In this document: piece after piece, positions 16,286 through 24,596 of the stretch
How the letters are laid out: each line of letters begins with the position of its first letter
How positions within the stretch are numbered: position 1 is the stretch's first letter
Source: Burkholderiaceae bacterium
GTDB taxonomy: Bacteria; Pseudomonadota; Gammaproteobacteria; Burkholderiales; Burkholderiaceae_E
Assembly: GCA_023383035.1 (NCBI GenBank)
Contig: JAHDYE010000008.1
Span: 1-36,098 of the forward strand
Direction of reading: 5' to 3'
DNA length: 36,098 bases
Position numbers and translations under genes: made by a program
Notes under the pieces: model-generated
Database searches by the model: none
What the model was told of the DNA's origin: nothing
What the model saw: the letters and a program-made list of their open reading frames with translations, nothing else

Positions 16286-18888
16286 CAGTGCGTCCTCCTC
16301 GGGCGATAGGCAGAATTGCCTGCGACGACCTCCGCGGGCATCGAGGCGATCTTCGTCAGCCTGACCTTGGCAACCGTCTCCGGCTGGCCGCTGCAGGCGT
16401 CGGTGTGCCGCAGATTCGCCGGCAGGAGGTCGTTGAAGCTGCCGCCGCCATGTCGCACGCCGGTGTGCTGAGTGGCGATTCGCGTCAGCGCGTTGGAGAT
16501 GCAGACGGCGTCCGGATGCACGCCCTGCGACAAGGCCACGCGTCCGACGATGCTGCCGTACGGCGATTCGATCCGTATGACGTCGCCGTCGGCCAGGCCC
16601 TTGCTGCGCCCGGTCGTGGCATTGAGCAGCACGGCCGTGTGGACCGGATCCTTGAACACGATATCGTCGATCCACGGATTGCTCAGGGTCTCGCCGAAAT
16701 TGATCTGGATGTCCTTGAACGTGACCGCGTACAGATCGAACTCGGGCGGCTCCTCGTGAACGGGATCGAGAACCGGTGTCGGCAAGGGCTGGTAGTCGTC
16801 CCATTCCCACTCGTGGCGAATCGCCACGTCGGCGACTTCCATGTTCCGCATCAGCCTGTCACGCGCCCGCACGATGTCCTCGAGGTAGAAGTGCAGCCGC
16901 ATGCCTTCCCATGGGCGATACCATTTCTCGGGACGGCGCGGCGTCACCGCGTGGCCATGCTCGATGTACCAGTCGAGATCCTTGCCGTTCCATAGCAAGC
17001 CCTTGCGTTCGGCGATCTCCCTGTCCGTATACTTTCGGCCCGGCTCCAGCATCAGCGCGGGCTTGAGGTGGAACCCGTTCCATCCGTTCAGGATGCCGTT
17101 CCACGCTTCCAGGATGCCCAGGCGCTCCGAGATCTCGTAGAAGATCTCCTCCTCGGTCCGCGTGTCGTACAGCGGCGGGGTCGCCGGCTGGCGCAGGCAC
17201 GGACCCTCGTGATGGGGCGGCTCGATCATGATCATGTTCCATGACTCCAGCAGGTCATGGCAGGGCAGGAGGATGTCGGCCCACTCGTTGGACTCGTTCG
17301 GCAGGATGTCGACGGCGACCACGAAGCGCAGGCTGCGCATGATCTCGTACAGGCGCTCGCGGCTGCCCGGCAGGTTCCACAGCGGGTTGGCGTGGCACAT
17401 CAGAAGCGCCTCGGGACGATAGTCGAGCCCGAAAGCCTCTGACCTGGGGAGCGTGTACTGCGACAGATGCCCGGGATCGACGCCGAGCGGAAAGTAACCG
17501 GCGAGATGGGTCTCGTTGGGGGGATAGGAGAACGGCACCTCGGGGTGCAGCTGGTGGGGCGCCGCCTGCATCATGCCGTTCTCGCCGGGCTTGATCTCGC
17601 CCGTTCCGCCCCGGATGTCCAGGACCCAGTCTTCCAGCGTGACGCCGACGTGGCCGCCGGGCGCATCGATGCCGCCCACCAGGAAGTTCACCAGCTTGAA
17701 GGCGTGGTTCGCCATGGCGCTGAACTTGTGCCCCTGGGCGCCGCGGTAGTAGTTGTAGGCGGCCGGCCGTAGGGGCAGCAGGCGACCGTCGACCTCGATG
17801 AAGGAGCCGATGCGGGCGGCCTTGGCGAACTCCCTGGCGATGCGCTGCACGGTCGCGGCCGGAACCGTGGTCACCCGCTCGGTCTGCTGCGGCGTGCAAT
17901 CGGCGAGGATGTCCTTGAACTTCTGGAAGGCCGGTCGACACTCGATGCCTTCCGCCTGGTACGTGCCTTCGAGCGCGAGCTCCTTGAGATCGGCGTCATT
18001 CCACAGCTTCGCCCGGTTGTCACGCGCGTCCCAGACGTAGATCTCGCCCTGCGCGTTGCGCACGAAGTAGCCGTCGGGCCCGACGAGATACGGTGCGTTG
18101 GTGTCCTTCCTCAGGAATTTCGCGTCGTACAGCTTCTCGTAGACCAGCACGTGGCAAAGGCCGAGCGCGAACTGCCGATCGGTTGCCGGGCGGATCGGCA
18201 CCCACTCGTTGGCCTTGGCGGCGCCGATCGACAGGCGCGGCTCGACCACCACCACCCGCATGTTGCGCTCCACCCGCGCCTTGGCGACGTGGTTGGCCTG
18301 GGCCGCGGTGTGCAGGTGCGACGAGAAGCCGTCGCCGCCGCCGTTGTTGATCCAGTACTCGCAGTAGTTGACGTCGTTGGCCGCGGCGAATGCGGAATGG
18401 ATGAACCCGTTCATCGGGTGGTAGCCGCCGCCGCAGAAGTTGCCTACCGAGGAGAAATAGTTGGCGGTGCCGAAGGCCGCGGGCCACGCCATCAGAAACC
18501 CCTTCTGGAAGTTGCTGATGGAGGTCAGCAGCTTGCGCGGATCCTCCTTCCTGATCCGGCCGAGCTCGCGGCCGACAATGTCGAACGCCTCGTCCCAGCT
18601 GATCGGTTGCCAGCGCGGGTCGACGCCCGGCCCCTTCTCAGGATTGGTCCGCTTCAGGGGCGACTTGAAGCGGGTCGGATCGTAGTGCCGCATGATGGCG
18701 GCGTTGCCCTTCGGGCACAGCCGGCCGTTGTTGCTCGGGCTGGTGGGGTTGCCCTCGATCTTGTTGACGATTCCGTCCTCGGTGATGTGCACGCGCGTAT
18801 TGCACGAATGCAGGCACATCTTGCAGCTCGAGTTCACCCAGCGGCCGGGTTTCAGCGAGTTCTGCACGGGTTGTTCGCGCGAGGCCAT
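16285..18888 (-). CDS. Molybdopterin oxidoreductase catalytic subunit, DMSO-reductase family, no visible Tat signal
   Basis: This 867-residue Mo- (or W-) bis-pyranopterin enzyme has an N-terminal [4Fe-4S] site at C22, C25, C29 and C58 (CKMCLHSC ... RLCPKGNA). Three molybdopterin domains follow, with DPTRFKSPLKR, WQPISWDEAFDIVG, a GNFCGGGYHP segment whose C152 is a candidate metal ligand, VVVEPRLSIGAAKANEW, and a C-terminal dinucleotide-binding domain (LNATTGRSKGLADGDVI, HGGGSFNDLLP). The start at 18888 has an AAGGGA-type RBS; an upstream start at 18936 would add only unconserved residues. No twin-arginine motif or hydrophobic leader is present from either start, so the enzyme should act in the cytoplasm, as in the SoeABC sulfite enzymes or the cytoplasmic hydroxylase/transhydroxylase relatives. 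The reaction is not assignable: reduction, dehydroxylation, hydroxylation or hydration are all known in the family. Confidence 0.92.
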   Translation of the reverse strand: MASREQPVQNSLKPGRWVNSSCKMCLHSCNTRVHITEDGIVNKIEGNPTSPSNNGRLCPKGNAAIMRHYDPTRFKSPLKRTNPEKGPGVDPRWQPISWDEAFDIVGRELGRIRKEDPRKLLTSISNFQKGFLMAWPAAFGTANYFSSVGNFCGGGYHPMNGFIHSAFAAANDVNYCEYWINNGGGDGFSSHLHTAAQANHVAKARVERNMRVVVVEPRLSIGAAKANEWVPIRPATDRQFALGLCHVLVYEKLYDAKFLRKDTNAPYLVGPDGYFVRNAQGEIYVWDARDNRAKLWNDADLKELALEGTYQAEGIECRPAFQKFKDILADCTPQQTERVTTVPAATVQRIAREFAKAARIGSFIEVDGRLLPLRPAAYNYYRGAQGHKFSAMANHAFKLVNFLVGGIDAPGGHVGVTLEDWVLDIRGGTGEIKPGENGMMQAAPHQLHPEVPFSYPPNETHLAGYFPLGVDPGHLSQYTLPRSEAFGLDYRPEALLMCHANPLWNLPGSRERLYEIMRSLRFVVAVDILPNESNEWADILLPCHDLLESWNMIMIEPPHHEGPCLRQPATPPLYDTRTEEEIFYEISERLGILEAWNGILNGWNGFHLKPALMLEPGRKYTDREIAERKGLLWNGKDLDWYIEHGHAVTPRRPEKWYRPWEGMRLHFYLEDIVRARDRLMRNMEVADVAIRHEWEWDDYQPLPTPVLDPVHEEPPEFDLYAVTFKDIQINFGETLSNPWIDDIVFKDPVHTAVLLNATTGRSKGLADGDVIRIESPYGSIVGRVALSQGVHPDAVCISNALTRIATQHTGVRHGGGSFNDLLPANLRHTDACSGQPETVAKVRLTKIASMPAEVVAGNSAYRPRRTH

Positions 18889-18931
18889 TACGTTCCCTTC
18901 CTTCGGTCCATCCCGCGGACACGTTCTGGAG

Positions 18932-18947
18932 AGCAAGGTAGGAGCCT
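18932..18947 (-). promoter_or_regulatory. Possible sigma-54-type -24/-12 promoter for the molybdopterin complex
   Basis: On the minus strand AGGCTCCTACCTTGCT matches the sigma-54 pattern TGGCACR-N4-TTGCW at the essential GG and GC, 10 bp apart, with three mismatches elsewhere. It would start transcription roughly 30 bp before the ATG at 18888. No sigma-54 activator gene lies in the window, so this is tentative. The whole gap 18889-19065 contains no gene. Confidence 0.25.
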
Positions 18948-19015
18948 CGAAGCGGCGCTGCTATCCGGAAAGAGCGGGGCCTATCCCGCAGCTATATGAA
19001 TTCCCGGGGCGCCGT

Positions 19016-19060
19016 GGAAGCGCAGGTCGCGCCGGGCGGCTCGCCCGCGGCTCGACTTCC
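19016..19060 (-). terminator. Imperfect hairpin just downstream of the CoxE-like gene
   Basis: The core CGGGCG-GCT-CGCCCG (19033-19047) is a perfect 6-bp stem, and the outer GGAAG (19016-19020) and CTTCC (19056-19060) can also pair. It begins 6 bp after the CoxE-like stop on the minus strand. There is no T-run after it, so it may slow or protect the transcript instead of ending it. Confidence 0.3.
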
Positions 19061-19065
19061 GGCTT

Positions 19066-20229
19066 CTACGCGCCGATGGCGCGCAGCGTCTTCGCCAGTT
19101 GCGACAGGCTTCGCAGGTTGTGCGCCGGCAGGAAGTAGTCGAGATGGGGCAGGGCGCTTTGCATGCCCTGTGTCAGCGGCTGGTAGTCGGGGGTGCCGAG
19201 CAGGGGATTCAGCCATACCACCTTCTGCGCGCGTTGGCGCAGCCTGTGCATCTGCGCGCGCATCTCGGTGGGATCGCCGCAATCCCAGCCGTCGCTGAGG
19301 AAGATCACGGCCGTGCGGCCGTTCAGCATGCGCGGCGCGTGCTCGTCGTTGAACTCGCGCAGGCTGCCGCCGATGTTGGTGCCGCTGGCCCAGTCGTGCA
19401 CTTCGTTCGCCACTTCCTCGAGCGAGGCCGCCACGCCCTTCGTCTCGAGCAGATCGGTGATCACCGTCAGATGGGTCGAGAACACCGCGACTTCGAGATC
19501 CGGAAGTTCCCGGCGCAGCGCGTACATGAACTCGATCAGGAAGCGCGAGTAGCGTTGCATGGATCCGCTGACGTCGCTCAGCAGCACCAGGCGGGTCTTG
19601 TTCACGCGACGGGCGCGGTAGGGCAGGCGACAAATGCCCTCGGCGGCGTGAAAGGCACGGCTGCGCAGCAGGCGGCGCAGATCGGGAATTCGGCCGTGGC
19701 GGCGGGGAATCCATCGGCGGCCGTGCCTGTTGGCGAGCGCGGCGACGATCTCGCGGATCAGGCGGCGGGCGCGCTCGACATCGGCGTCGGTCAGGGTGCC
19801 GAGGTCGCGCAGCGCCAGCACTTCGTCCGGGCTGTAGGAGAGCTTCGGGGATTCGCGCTGGTCGGCGCCTTCGCCGTCGCCTTCGTCGCCCGGCGGCGCG
19901 AGCTCGCCGCCGGAGGGTCTGTCGCCCTGGTCGCCCGGTTTTTCGTCTCCGTCATCGCACTGCTCGAGGGTCGAGGCGGGCTCGGGTCCCTCCCAGTAGT
20001 GCGCGAAGACTGCGTCGAACCGCGCGATGTCCTCGCGCCGCGACACCAGCGTCGCGCGTGCCGCGGCGTGGAAATCGCCGCGTTGTGCGATGTCGACGAA
20101 CGAGAAGCACCTGCAGAGGTCGATCAGGTTGCCGGGATTGACCGCGAGCCCGGCCTCGCGCAGCGCCCGCGAGAAGCCGACGACATGCTCGAGCACGCTG
20201 CGCGCCTGCTGCGGCGTCGGGTTGGCCAT
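19066..20229 (-). CDS. coxE: CoxE-like von Willebrand factor A domain protein
   Basis: This 387-residue VWA-domain protein partners MoxR-type AAA+ ATPases; in the cox operon CoxD and CoxE help insert the active-site metal into the molybdenum hydroxylase. The N-terminal part is helical (about 1-75), followed by an acidic, Gly/Asp-rich linker (about 90-125) and a VWA domain with the metal-ion-dependent adhesion site DVSGSM (219-224) and AVIFLSDGWDCGD further on. The gene is the last of the M-S-L-G-D-E set, 15 bp after the CoxD-like gene. The acidic linker is probably disordered. The role in maturation of this particular hydroxylase is inferred from known cox clusters. Confidence 0.9.
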   Translation of the reverse strand: MANPTPQQARSVLEHVVGFSRALREAGLAVNPGNLIDLCRCFSFVDIAQRGDFHAAARATLVSRREDIARFDAVFAHYWEGPEPASTLEQCDDGDEKPGDQGDRPSGGELAPPGDEGDGEGADQRESPKLSYSPDEVLALRDLGTLTDADVERARRLIREIVAALANRHGRRWIPRRHGRIPDLRRLLRSRAFHAAEGICRLPYRARRVNKTRLVLLSDVSGSMQRYSRFLIEFMYALRRELPDLEVAVFSTHLTVITDLLETKGVAASLEEVANEVHDWASGTNIGGSLREFNDEHAPRMLNGRTAVIFLSDGWDCGDPTEMRAQMHRLRQRAQKVVWLNPLLGTPDYQPLTQGMQSALPHLDYFLPAHNLRSLSQLAKTLRAIGA

Positions 20230-20244
20230 GCGCCGATTCCGGGA

Positions 20245-21192
20245 TCAGTCGTGCGGCAGCAGGGCAGCGCAGGGATCGTGGTCCGTCGCCAGGGCCATGG
20301 CGACCAGGCCGGTGACCCCGCTCTGGCGCAGCTTCTCGAGGTCGGCCTTGTACTTGAGGATGCAGCCGAGCGTGGCTTCGGTCGATGCGGGGTCGAGCTC
20401 GGCGACGCCGAGCGTCAGCAGGGCGCGCGCCCAGTCGAGCGTCTCTGCGATGCCGGGACGCTTGTAGAACTCCTGCTGGCGCACCAGCTCCATGAAGCGG
20501 CAGACCTGGCCCGCCAGGCGCGGCTCGATCTGCGGCAGCCGCGTGCGCAGGATCTTCACTTCCTTCTCGAAGTCCGGATAGTCGATCCAGTGATAGAGGC
20601 AGCGGCGCTTGAGCGCATCGTGCACCTCGCGCGTGCGGTTGGAGGTGAGGATGACGTAGGGGATATGTTGCGCACGCAGGGTGCCGATTTCCGGAATGGT
20701 GATCTGGAAATCGGACAGCACCTCGAGCAGGAAGGCCTCGAATTCCTCGTCGGCGCGGTCGATCTCGTCGATGAGCAGCACCGGTGCGCGTGCCGCACCG
20801 TGGCGCAAGGCCTTCAGCAGCGGGCGCTGGAGCAGGAACTCCTCGGAGAAGAGATTGCGCCCGATCTGCTCCCGCTCGACGCCGCGCGCCTCCTGCAGGC
20901 GAAGCTCCAGGAGCTGGCGCGTGTAGTTCCACTCGTAGAGCGCCGAGCTGCTGTCGAGACCCTCGTAGCACTGGAGGCGGATCAGCTCGGTGTCGAGCGT
21001 CCGCGCCATGACCTTGGCGATCTCGGTCTTGCCGACCCCGGGCTCGCCTTCGAGGAAGATCGGCTTGCCGAGCGACGTCGACAGGAACACCGTCGTCGCC
21101 AGCATGCGATCGGCGATATAGCCTTCGGCCTCGAATCTCGCCTGGATCTCCTCGATCGACGCGAAACCCGGGGTGATCTCCTGATCTGCCAT
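20245..21192 (-). CDS. coxD: CoxD-like MoxR-family AAA+ ATPase
   Basis: This 315-residue AAA+ chaperone has Walker A GEPGVGKT (49-56), Walker B LLIDEIDRAD, a sensor-1 segment YVILTSNRTREVHDALKRR, and the C-terminal lid region with LTLGVAELDP. In carboxydotrophs CoxD is needed to build the sulfur-copper-molybdenum centre. Here it sits in the same order (G-D-E) behind a hydroxylase that does not look like carbon monoxide dehydrogenase, so it more likely helps cofactor loading or remodelling in general. It follows the CoxG-like gene by 3 bp and precedes the CoxE-like gene by 15 bp, so these are one transcription unit. Confidence 0.92.
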   Translation of the reverse strand: MADQEITPGFASIEEIQARFEAEGYIADRMLATTVFLSTSLGKPIFLEGEPGVGKTEIAKVMARTLDTELIRLQCYEGLDSSSALYEWNYTRQLLELRLQEARGVEREQIGRNLFSEEFLLQRPLLKALRHGAARAPVLLIDEIDRADEEFEAFLLEVLSDFQITIPEIGTLRAQHIPYVILTSNRTREVHDALKRRCLYHWIDYPDFEKEVKILRTRLPQIEPRLAGQVCRFMELVRQQEFYKRPGIAETLDWARALLTLGVAELDPASTEATLGCILKYKADLEKLRQSGVTGLVAMALATDHDPCAALLPHD

Positions 21193-21195
21193 GCG

Positions 21196-21774
21196 CTAGA
21201 TGCGACGAAAAAGCCCCGGCAGGCCCGTCAGCCAGCGCAGCAGGCGCGCCAGCAGGCCGCCGTCGACGGGCGCCGCCTCGGCGGCCGCGGTCTCAGCGGC
21301 CGCGGCCTCGGCAGCAGCCGGCGCTGCGACGGGTTCGAGCCGTTCGCGTACGGCGGCGATGAATTGATCGCTCTGGGACTCCGCCACTTTCTGCATGACG
21401 CCGCCGGCGAACTTGCCGAGGCGGCCGATGATGCTGATCCTGGAAGCGTAGGACACTTCGGTGCCGGCCTCGCCGAGCGATCTCAGCCTCAGCGTGTTTT
21501 CGGCCGTGACCTTGCTGGCGTTGCCGCCCTCGTTGCCGCGGATGGCGAAGAGCGCGAATTCCGGCGCTCGTTCCTCGACGGTTTCCACGTCGAACGTGAA
21601 AGCCGTCTTGATCGGGCCGACCTTGACACCGATGATCGCCTGGTACTTGCCAGGTCCGACGATCTCGACCTTCTGGCATCCCGGCATGCAGGGCCCGACT
21701 TCGTCGGGCGTCGTGATGAAGCGCCAGACGCGGTCTATGGGTGCGGCGATGCTGAAGCTGCGCTCGACATGCAT
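21196..21774 (-). CDS. coxG: CoxG-like SRPBCC-domain protein with Ala-rich linker and C-terminal anchor helix
   Basis: This 192-residue protein starts with an SRPBCC (Bet v1-like) lipid or quinone-binding fold (about residues 1-145; MPGCQKVEIVGPGKYQA and GRLGKFAGGVMQKVAE are family motifs). An Ala/Glu-rich low-complexity linker follows (about 148-172), then a short amphipathic, Arg-flanked hydrophobic end (LLARLLRWLTGLPGLFRRI). CoxG proteins link the hydroxylase to the membrane and its quinone pool, and this layout fits that. The linker DNA contains two 10-bp GCGGCCGCGG repeats (21281-21290 and 21296-21305), which could make its length variable. The ATG directly abuts the stop of the large-subunit gene. 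Confidence 0.9.
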   Translation of the reverse strand: MHVERSFSIAAPIDRVWRFITTPDEVGPCMPGCQKVEIVGPGKYQAIIGVKVGPIKTAFTFDVETVEERAPEFALFAIRGNEGGNASKVTAENTLRLRSLGEAGTEVSYASRISIIGRLGKFAGGVMQKVAESQSDQFIAAVRERLEPVAAPAAAEAAAAETAAAEAAPVDGGLLARLLRWLTGLPGLFRRI

Positions 21775-24111
21775 TCAAAGCGTTCCCAGGGCTGCCAGTA
21801 TCTTCTGCGGCGTGATCGGCAGGTTGTTGATGCGCACGCCGACCGCGTCGTAGATCGCATTCGCGATCGCTGGCGCCGGAACGATCAGGCACGCTTCGGA
21901 CAGGCTCTTGGCACCGAACGGGCCCGTGATCTCGTTCGACTCGATGAAGATCGACTCGATGCTGCGGGGCATCTCCACGGCGGTGGGAATCTTGTAGTCG
22001 AGAAAATCGGACGTCAGGCACGCGCCGGTATCCGGATCGAACTGCATCTCCTCGCACAGCGCATAGCCGATGCCCTGGGCCAATCCGCCCTCCACCTGGC
22101 CTTGCGCGCCGACCGGATTGACCACCCGCCCGAGGTCGTGTGCGTAGACGACGCGAAGCACCTGGACCTGGCCCGTTTCCGTATCGACCTCCACCTCGAC
22201 GAATTCGGCGACGGCCGGCGAAGCATTGGCCTGCGGCGGCATGCTCGAGGTTCCGATGATGGTGCCCTTTTCCTCGAACGGCGTCGGTACCGGCCCCTTG
22301 TCGGAAATCACCATCCAGGGCGATTCGGCGCGCCTGACGATGTCCGCCACCGGCACCGCCCGCGCCGGCACGCCCTTCACCAGCACCTTGCCGTCCTTCA
22401 CCTCGAGGTCCTCGGCGTTGGCTTCCATCACGATGGCCGCCACTTCGAGCAGGCGCTTCTTGGCGGCGGCAGCGGCCGCCTTGACGGCGTTGCCGGAGGA
22501 GTAGGTGACCCGGCTGGCGTGCGTCGGCGAATCGAACGGAAGATTGTCGGTGCTGCCGTGGGCCATCTGCACGGCGTCGAAGGGCAGACCCAGCTCTTCC
22601 GCCGCGATCTGGCAAAGCGTCGTGGTCTGGCCGGAACCGATGTCCATCGTCGCCGTGGACAGATTGGCGGTACCGTCGATGTTGAACTTCACGATCGCGC
22701 CGGACAGCTCCATGATGTCCGGCCCGCCGAGACAACCGCTGACCCACAGCGGATGCGCCGCCATGCCGACGCCGCGCCGCTTGGTTCCGCTGCCGCTGCC
22801 GCTGCCCGGCTTGGCGCGGTTCGCCCAGCCGAAGCGCTCCGCGCCTTGCTTGAGGCATTCGTCCAGCGCATAGCTGTTGAGCTTCCATTGGGGATACTCG
22901 GGATGCGGGTCGCCCTTGCGCCATGAATTCTTCAGCCTGAACTCGATCCGGTCCAAGCCGAGCTTGTCGCAGATCTCGTCGATCTGCGATTCGACCGCAA
23001 AGCACGCCTGCGGCGCGCCGTAGCCGCGATAGGCGCCGCCCGGCATGTTGTTGGTATGGACGACCGTGCCTTCCCATTTGATGTTCGGGCTGCGGTAGCC
23101 TCGGATCAGCCCGAAGTACGCATGAACCAGGATGACCGACGGACCATGAGACGAATACGCGCTGGTGTCGACCAGCGTGCTGGCATAGCGCGCGACGAAG
23201 GTGCCGTCCTTCTTCACGCCCGTCTTGAGATGGATCTTCATCGGATGACGGGCATTGCAGATGAAGTCTTCGTAGCGGGTGTGCTCCACCCGCACCGGCT
23301 TCTTCGTCTTCAGGCTCAGCAGCGCCGACAAGGGTTCCAGGTAGGCCAGCTCGATCTTCGATCCGAAGCCGCCGCCGATGTAGGGGGGCTGCACGATCTT
23401 GATCCTGCCCACCGGAATTCCGAGCACCCAGGCAAGCCGCTCGCGCAGCCCGAACAGGTGCTGGACCGAGGCATGAACCGTCAGGCGGCCGTTGGCATCC
23501 GTGTCGGCAACGCAGACGCGCGGTTCCATGTAGCAGGTGTGGACCCGCGGCGTTTCGTAGGTGTTCTCGAAGATGTAGTCGGCCTCCTCGAAACCCTGTT
23601 CGATGTCTCCCTGGACATAGAACGGCGTGTCGCGGATGTTGTTCCTGACGCCTTCGTGGATCTCCGGGGCGCCGTCCTTCATCGCTTCCTCGGGGTCGAA
23701 GACGGCCGGCAATTCTTCGTACTCGACGTCGATCAGGGTCAGCGCCTGCTCGGCGATGGCCGCCGTCGTCGCCGCGACCGCCGCCACCGGCTGCCCGGCG
23801 AAGCGTACGCGGTCGGAAAGGACCAGCATGTCGCGGAAGATGGTGACGGAATCGGGAGGAATGTGGTTGATGGGGTTGTACGGAATCTGCGGCACGTTCT
23901 CGTGCGTCAGCACCGCCTTCACGCCGGGCAGCTTCTCGGCGCGCGAGGTGTCGATCTTCAGCACTTTGGCGTGAGGATAGGGGCTGCGCAGCAGCTTGCC
24001 GTGCAGCATGCCCGGCAACCGGATATTGACCGGGAAGCCCTTGCCGCCGACCACTTTCTCGAAGGCGTCCGGGCGCAGGACGGGCTTGCCGACGATGCTC
24101 AGGTTTGTCAT
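21775..24111 (-). CDS. Xanthine-oxidase-family hydroxylase, molybdopterin large subunit
   Basis: This 778-residue Mo-binding subunit resembles CoxL, XdhB and 4-hydroxybenzoyl-CoA reductase or aldehyde oxidase large subunits. Visible sites are GGGFGSK (about 244-250), GGAYRGYGAPQ (about 357-367) and the C-terminal region GGLAQGIGYALCEE, which carries the catalytic-type glutamate (E687/E688). The CO dehydrogenase active-site loop with its copper-binding cysteine (VAYRCSFR type) is absent, so CO oxidation is unlikely; hydroxylation of an N-heterocycle, aldehyde or aromatic ring is expected. The start at 24111 has an AAAGGA ribosome site; the upstream start at 24189 is rejected. It follows the [2Fe-2S] subunit gene by 23 bp. 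Confidence 0.93.
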   Translation of the reverse strand: MTNLSIVGKPVLRPDAFEKVVGGKGFPVNIRLPGMLHGKLLRSPYPHAKVLKIDTSRAEKLPGVKAVLTHENVPQIPYNPINHIPPDSVTIFRDMLVLSDRVRFAGQPVAAVAATTAAIAEQALTLIDVEYEELPAVFDPEEAMKDGAPEIHEGVRNNIRDTPFYVQGDIEQGFEEADYIFENTYETPRVHTCYMEPRVCVADTDANGRLTVHASVQHLFGLRERLAWVLGIPVGRIKIVQPPYIGGGFGSKIELAYLEPLSALLSLKTKKPVRVEHTRYEDFICNARHPMKIHLKTGVKKDGTFVARYASTLVDTSAYSSHGPSVILVHAYFGLIRGYRSPNIKWEGTVVHTNNMPGGAYRGYGAPQACFAVESQIDEICDKLGLDRIEFRLKNSWRKGDPHPEYPQWKLNSYALDECLKQGAERFGWANRAKPGSGSGSGTKRRGVGMAAHPLWVSGCLGGPDIMELSGAIVKFNIDGTANLSTATMDIGSGQTTTLCQIAAEELGLPFDAVQMAHGSTDNLPFDSPTHASRVTYSSGNAVKAAAAAAKKRLLEVAAIVMEANAEDLEVKDGKVLVKGVPARAVPVADIVRRAESPWMVISDKGPVPTPFEEKGTIIGTSSMPPQANASPAVAEFVEVEVDTETGQVQVLRVVYAHDLGRVVNPVGAQGQVEGGLAQGIGYALCEEMQFDPDTGACLTSDFLDYKIPTAVEMPRSIESIFIESNEITGPFGAKSLSEACLIVPAPAIANAIYDAVGVRINNLPITPQKILAALGTL

Positions 24112-24134
24112 GGTGGTGTCCTTTCCGGAGCGGG

Positions 24135-24596
24135 TCAGGCGTTCGCCGCCGTCTTGATGGCCTCGACGATCTTGTGATAGCCGGTGCAACGGCAGAGGTT
24201 GCCGGCGATACCGTGGCGGATCGTGTCGTCGTCGGGATGCGGATGATCACGCAGCAACTGCTTGGTGGTCATGATCATGCCGCAGGTGCAGTAGCCGCAC
24301 TGCACGGCGCCTTTTTCGATGAAAGCCTGCTGCACCTGGTCCAGCCTGCCGTCCGTGCTCAGGCCTTCGATGGTGACGATCTTCCGGCCCTGGGCCGAGA
24401 CGGCGTACGTCATGCAGGAGTAAACAGCTTGGCCGTCGACGTGCACCGTGCAGGATCCGCAGCCGCCGCTGTCGCAGCCGCGCTTGGTGCCGCACAGCCC
24501 CAGACTCTCGCGCAACACGCTGAGCAGGGTGGCATCACCGTGGACTGCGAGCTCGTGGATTTCGCCGTTGATGTCCAGCGAGACGACCTGTTTCAT
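24135..24596 (-). CDS. Xanthine-oxidase-family hydroxylase, 2x[2Fe-2S] small subunit
   Basis: This 153-residue electron-transfer subunit has a plant-type ferredoxin N-terminal domain (GTKRGCDSGGCGSCTV, about 36-51) for the first [2Fe-2S] cluster and the helical C-terminal domain with GAVQCGYCTCGMIM and GNLCRCTGYHKIVEAI for the second. All eight cysteines are present. It carries electrons from the Mo subunit to the FAD subunit. The ATG overlaps the stop of the FAD-subunit gene (ATGA), so synthesis is coupled in the order M-S-L. The acceptor beyond FAD is unknown; the CoxG-like neighbour suggests the membrane quinone pool. Confidence 0.95.
   Translation of the reverse strand: MKQVVSLDINGEIHELAVHGDATLLSVLRESLGLCGTKRGCDSGGCGSCTVHVDGQAVYSCMTYAVSAQGRKIVTIEGLSTDGRLDQVQQAFIEKGAVQCGYCTCGMIMTTKQLLRDHPHPDDDTIRHGIAGNLCRCTGYHKIVEAIKTAANA

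Noticed and set aside
14725-18888. Naming the molybdopterin complex as SoeABC, polysulfide reductase or resorcinol hydroxylase
   Set aside because: Subunit layout and lack of Tat signal fit several families, and no substrate-specific motif could be recognised by eye, so a specific name would be a guess.
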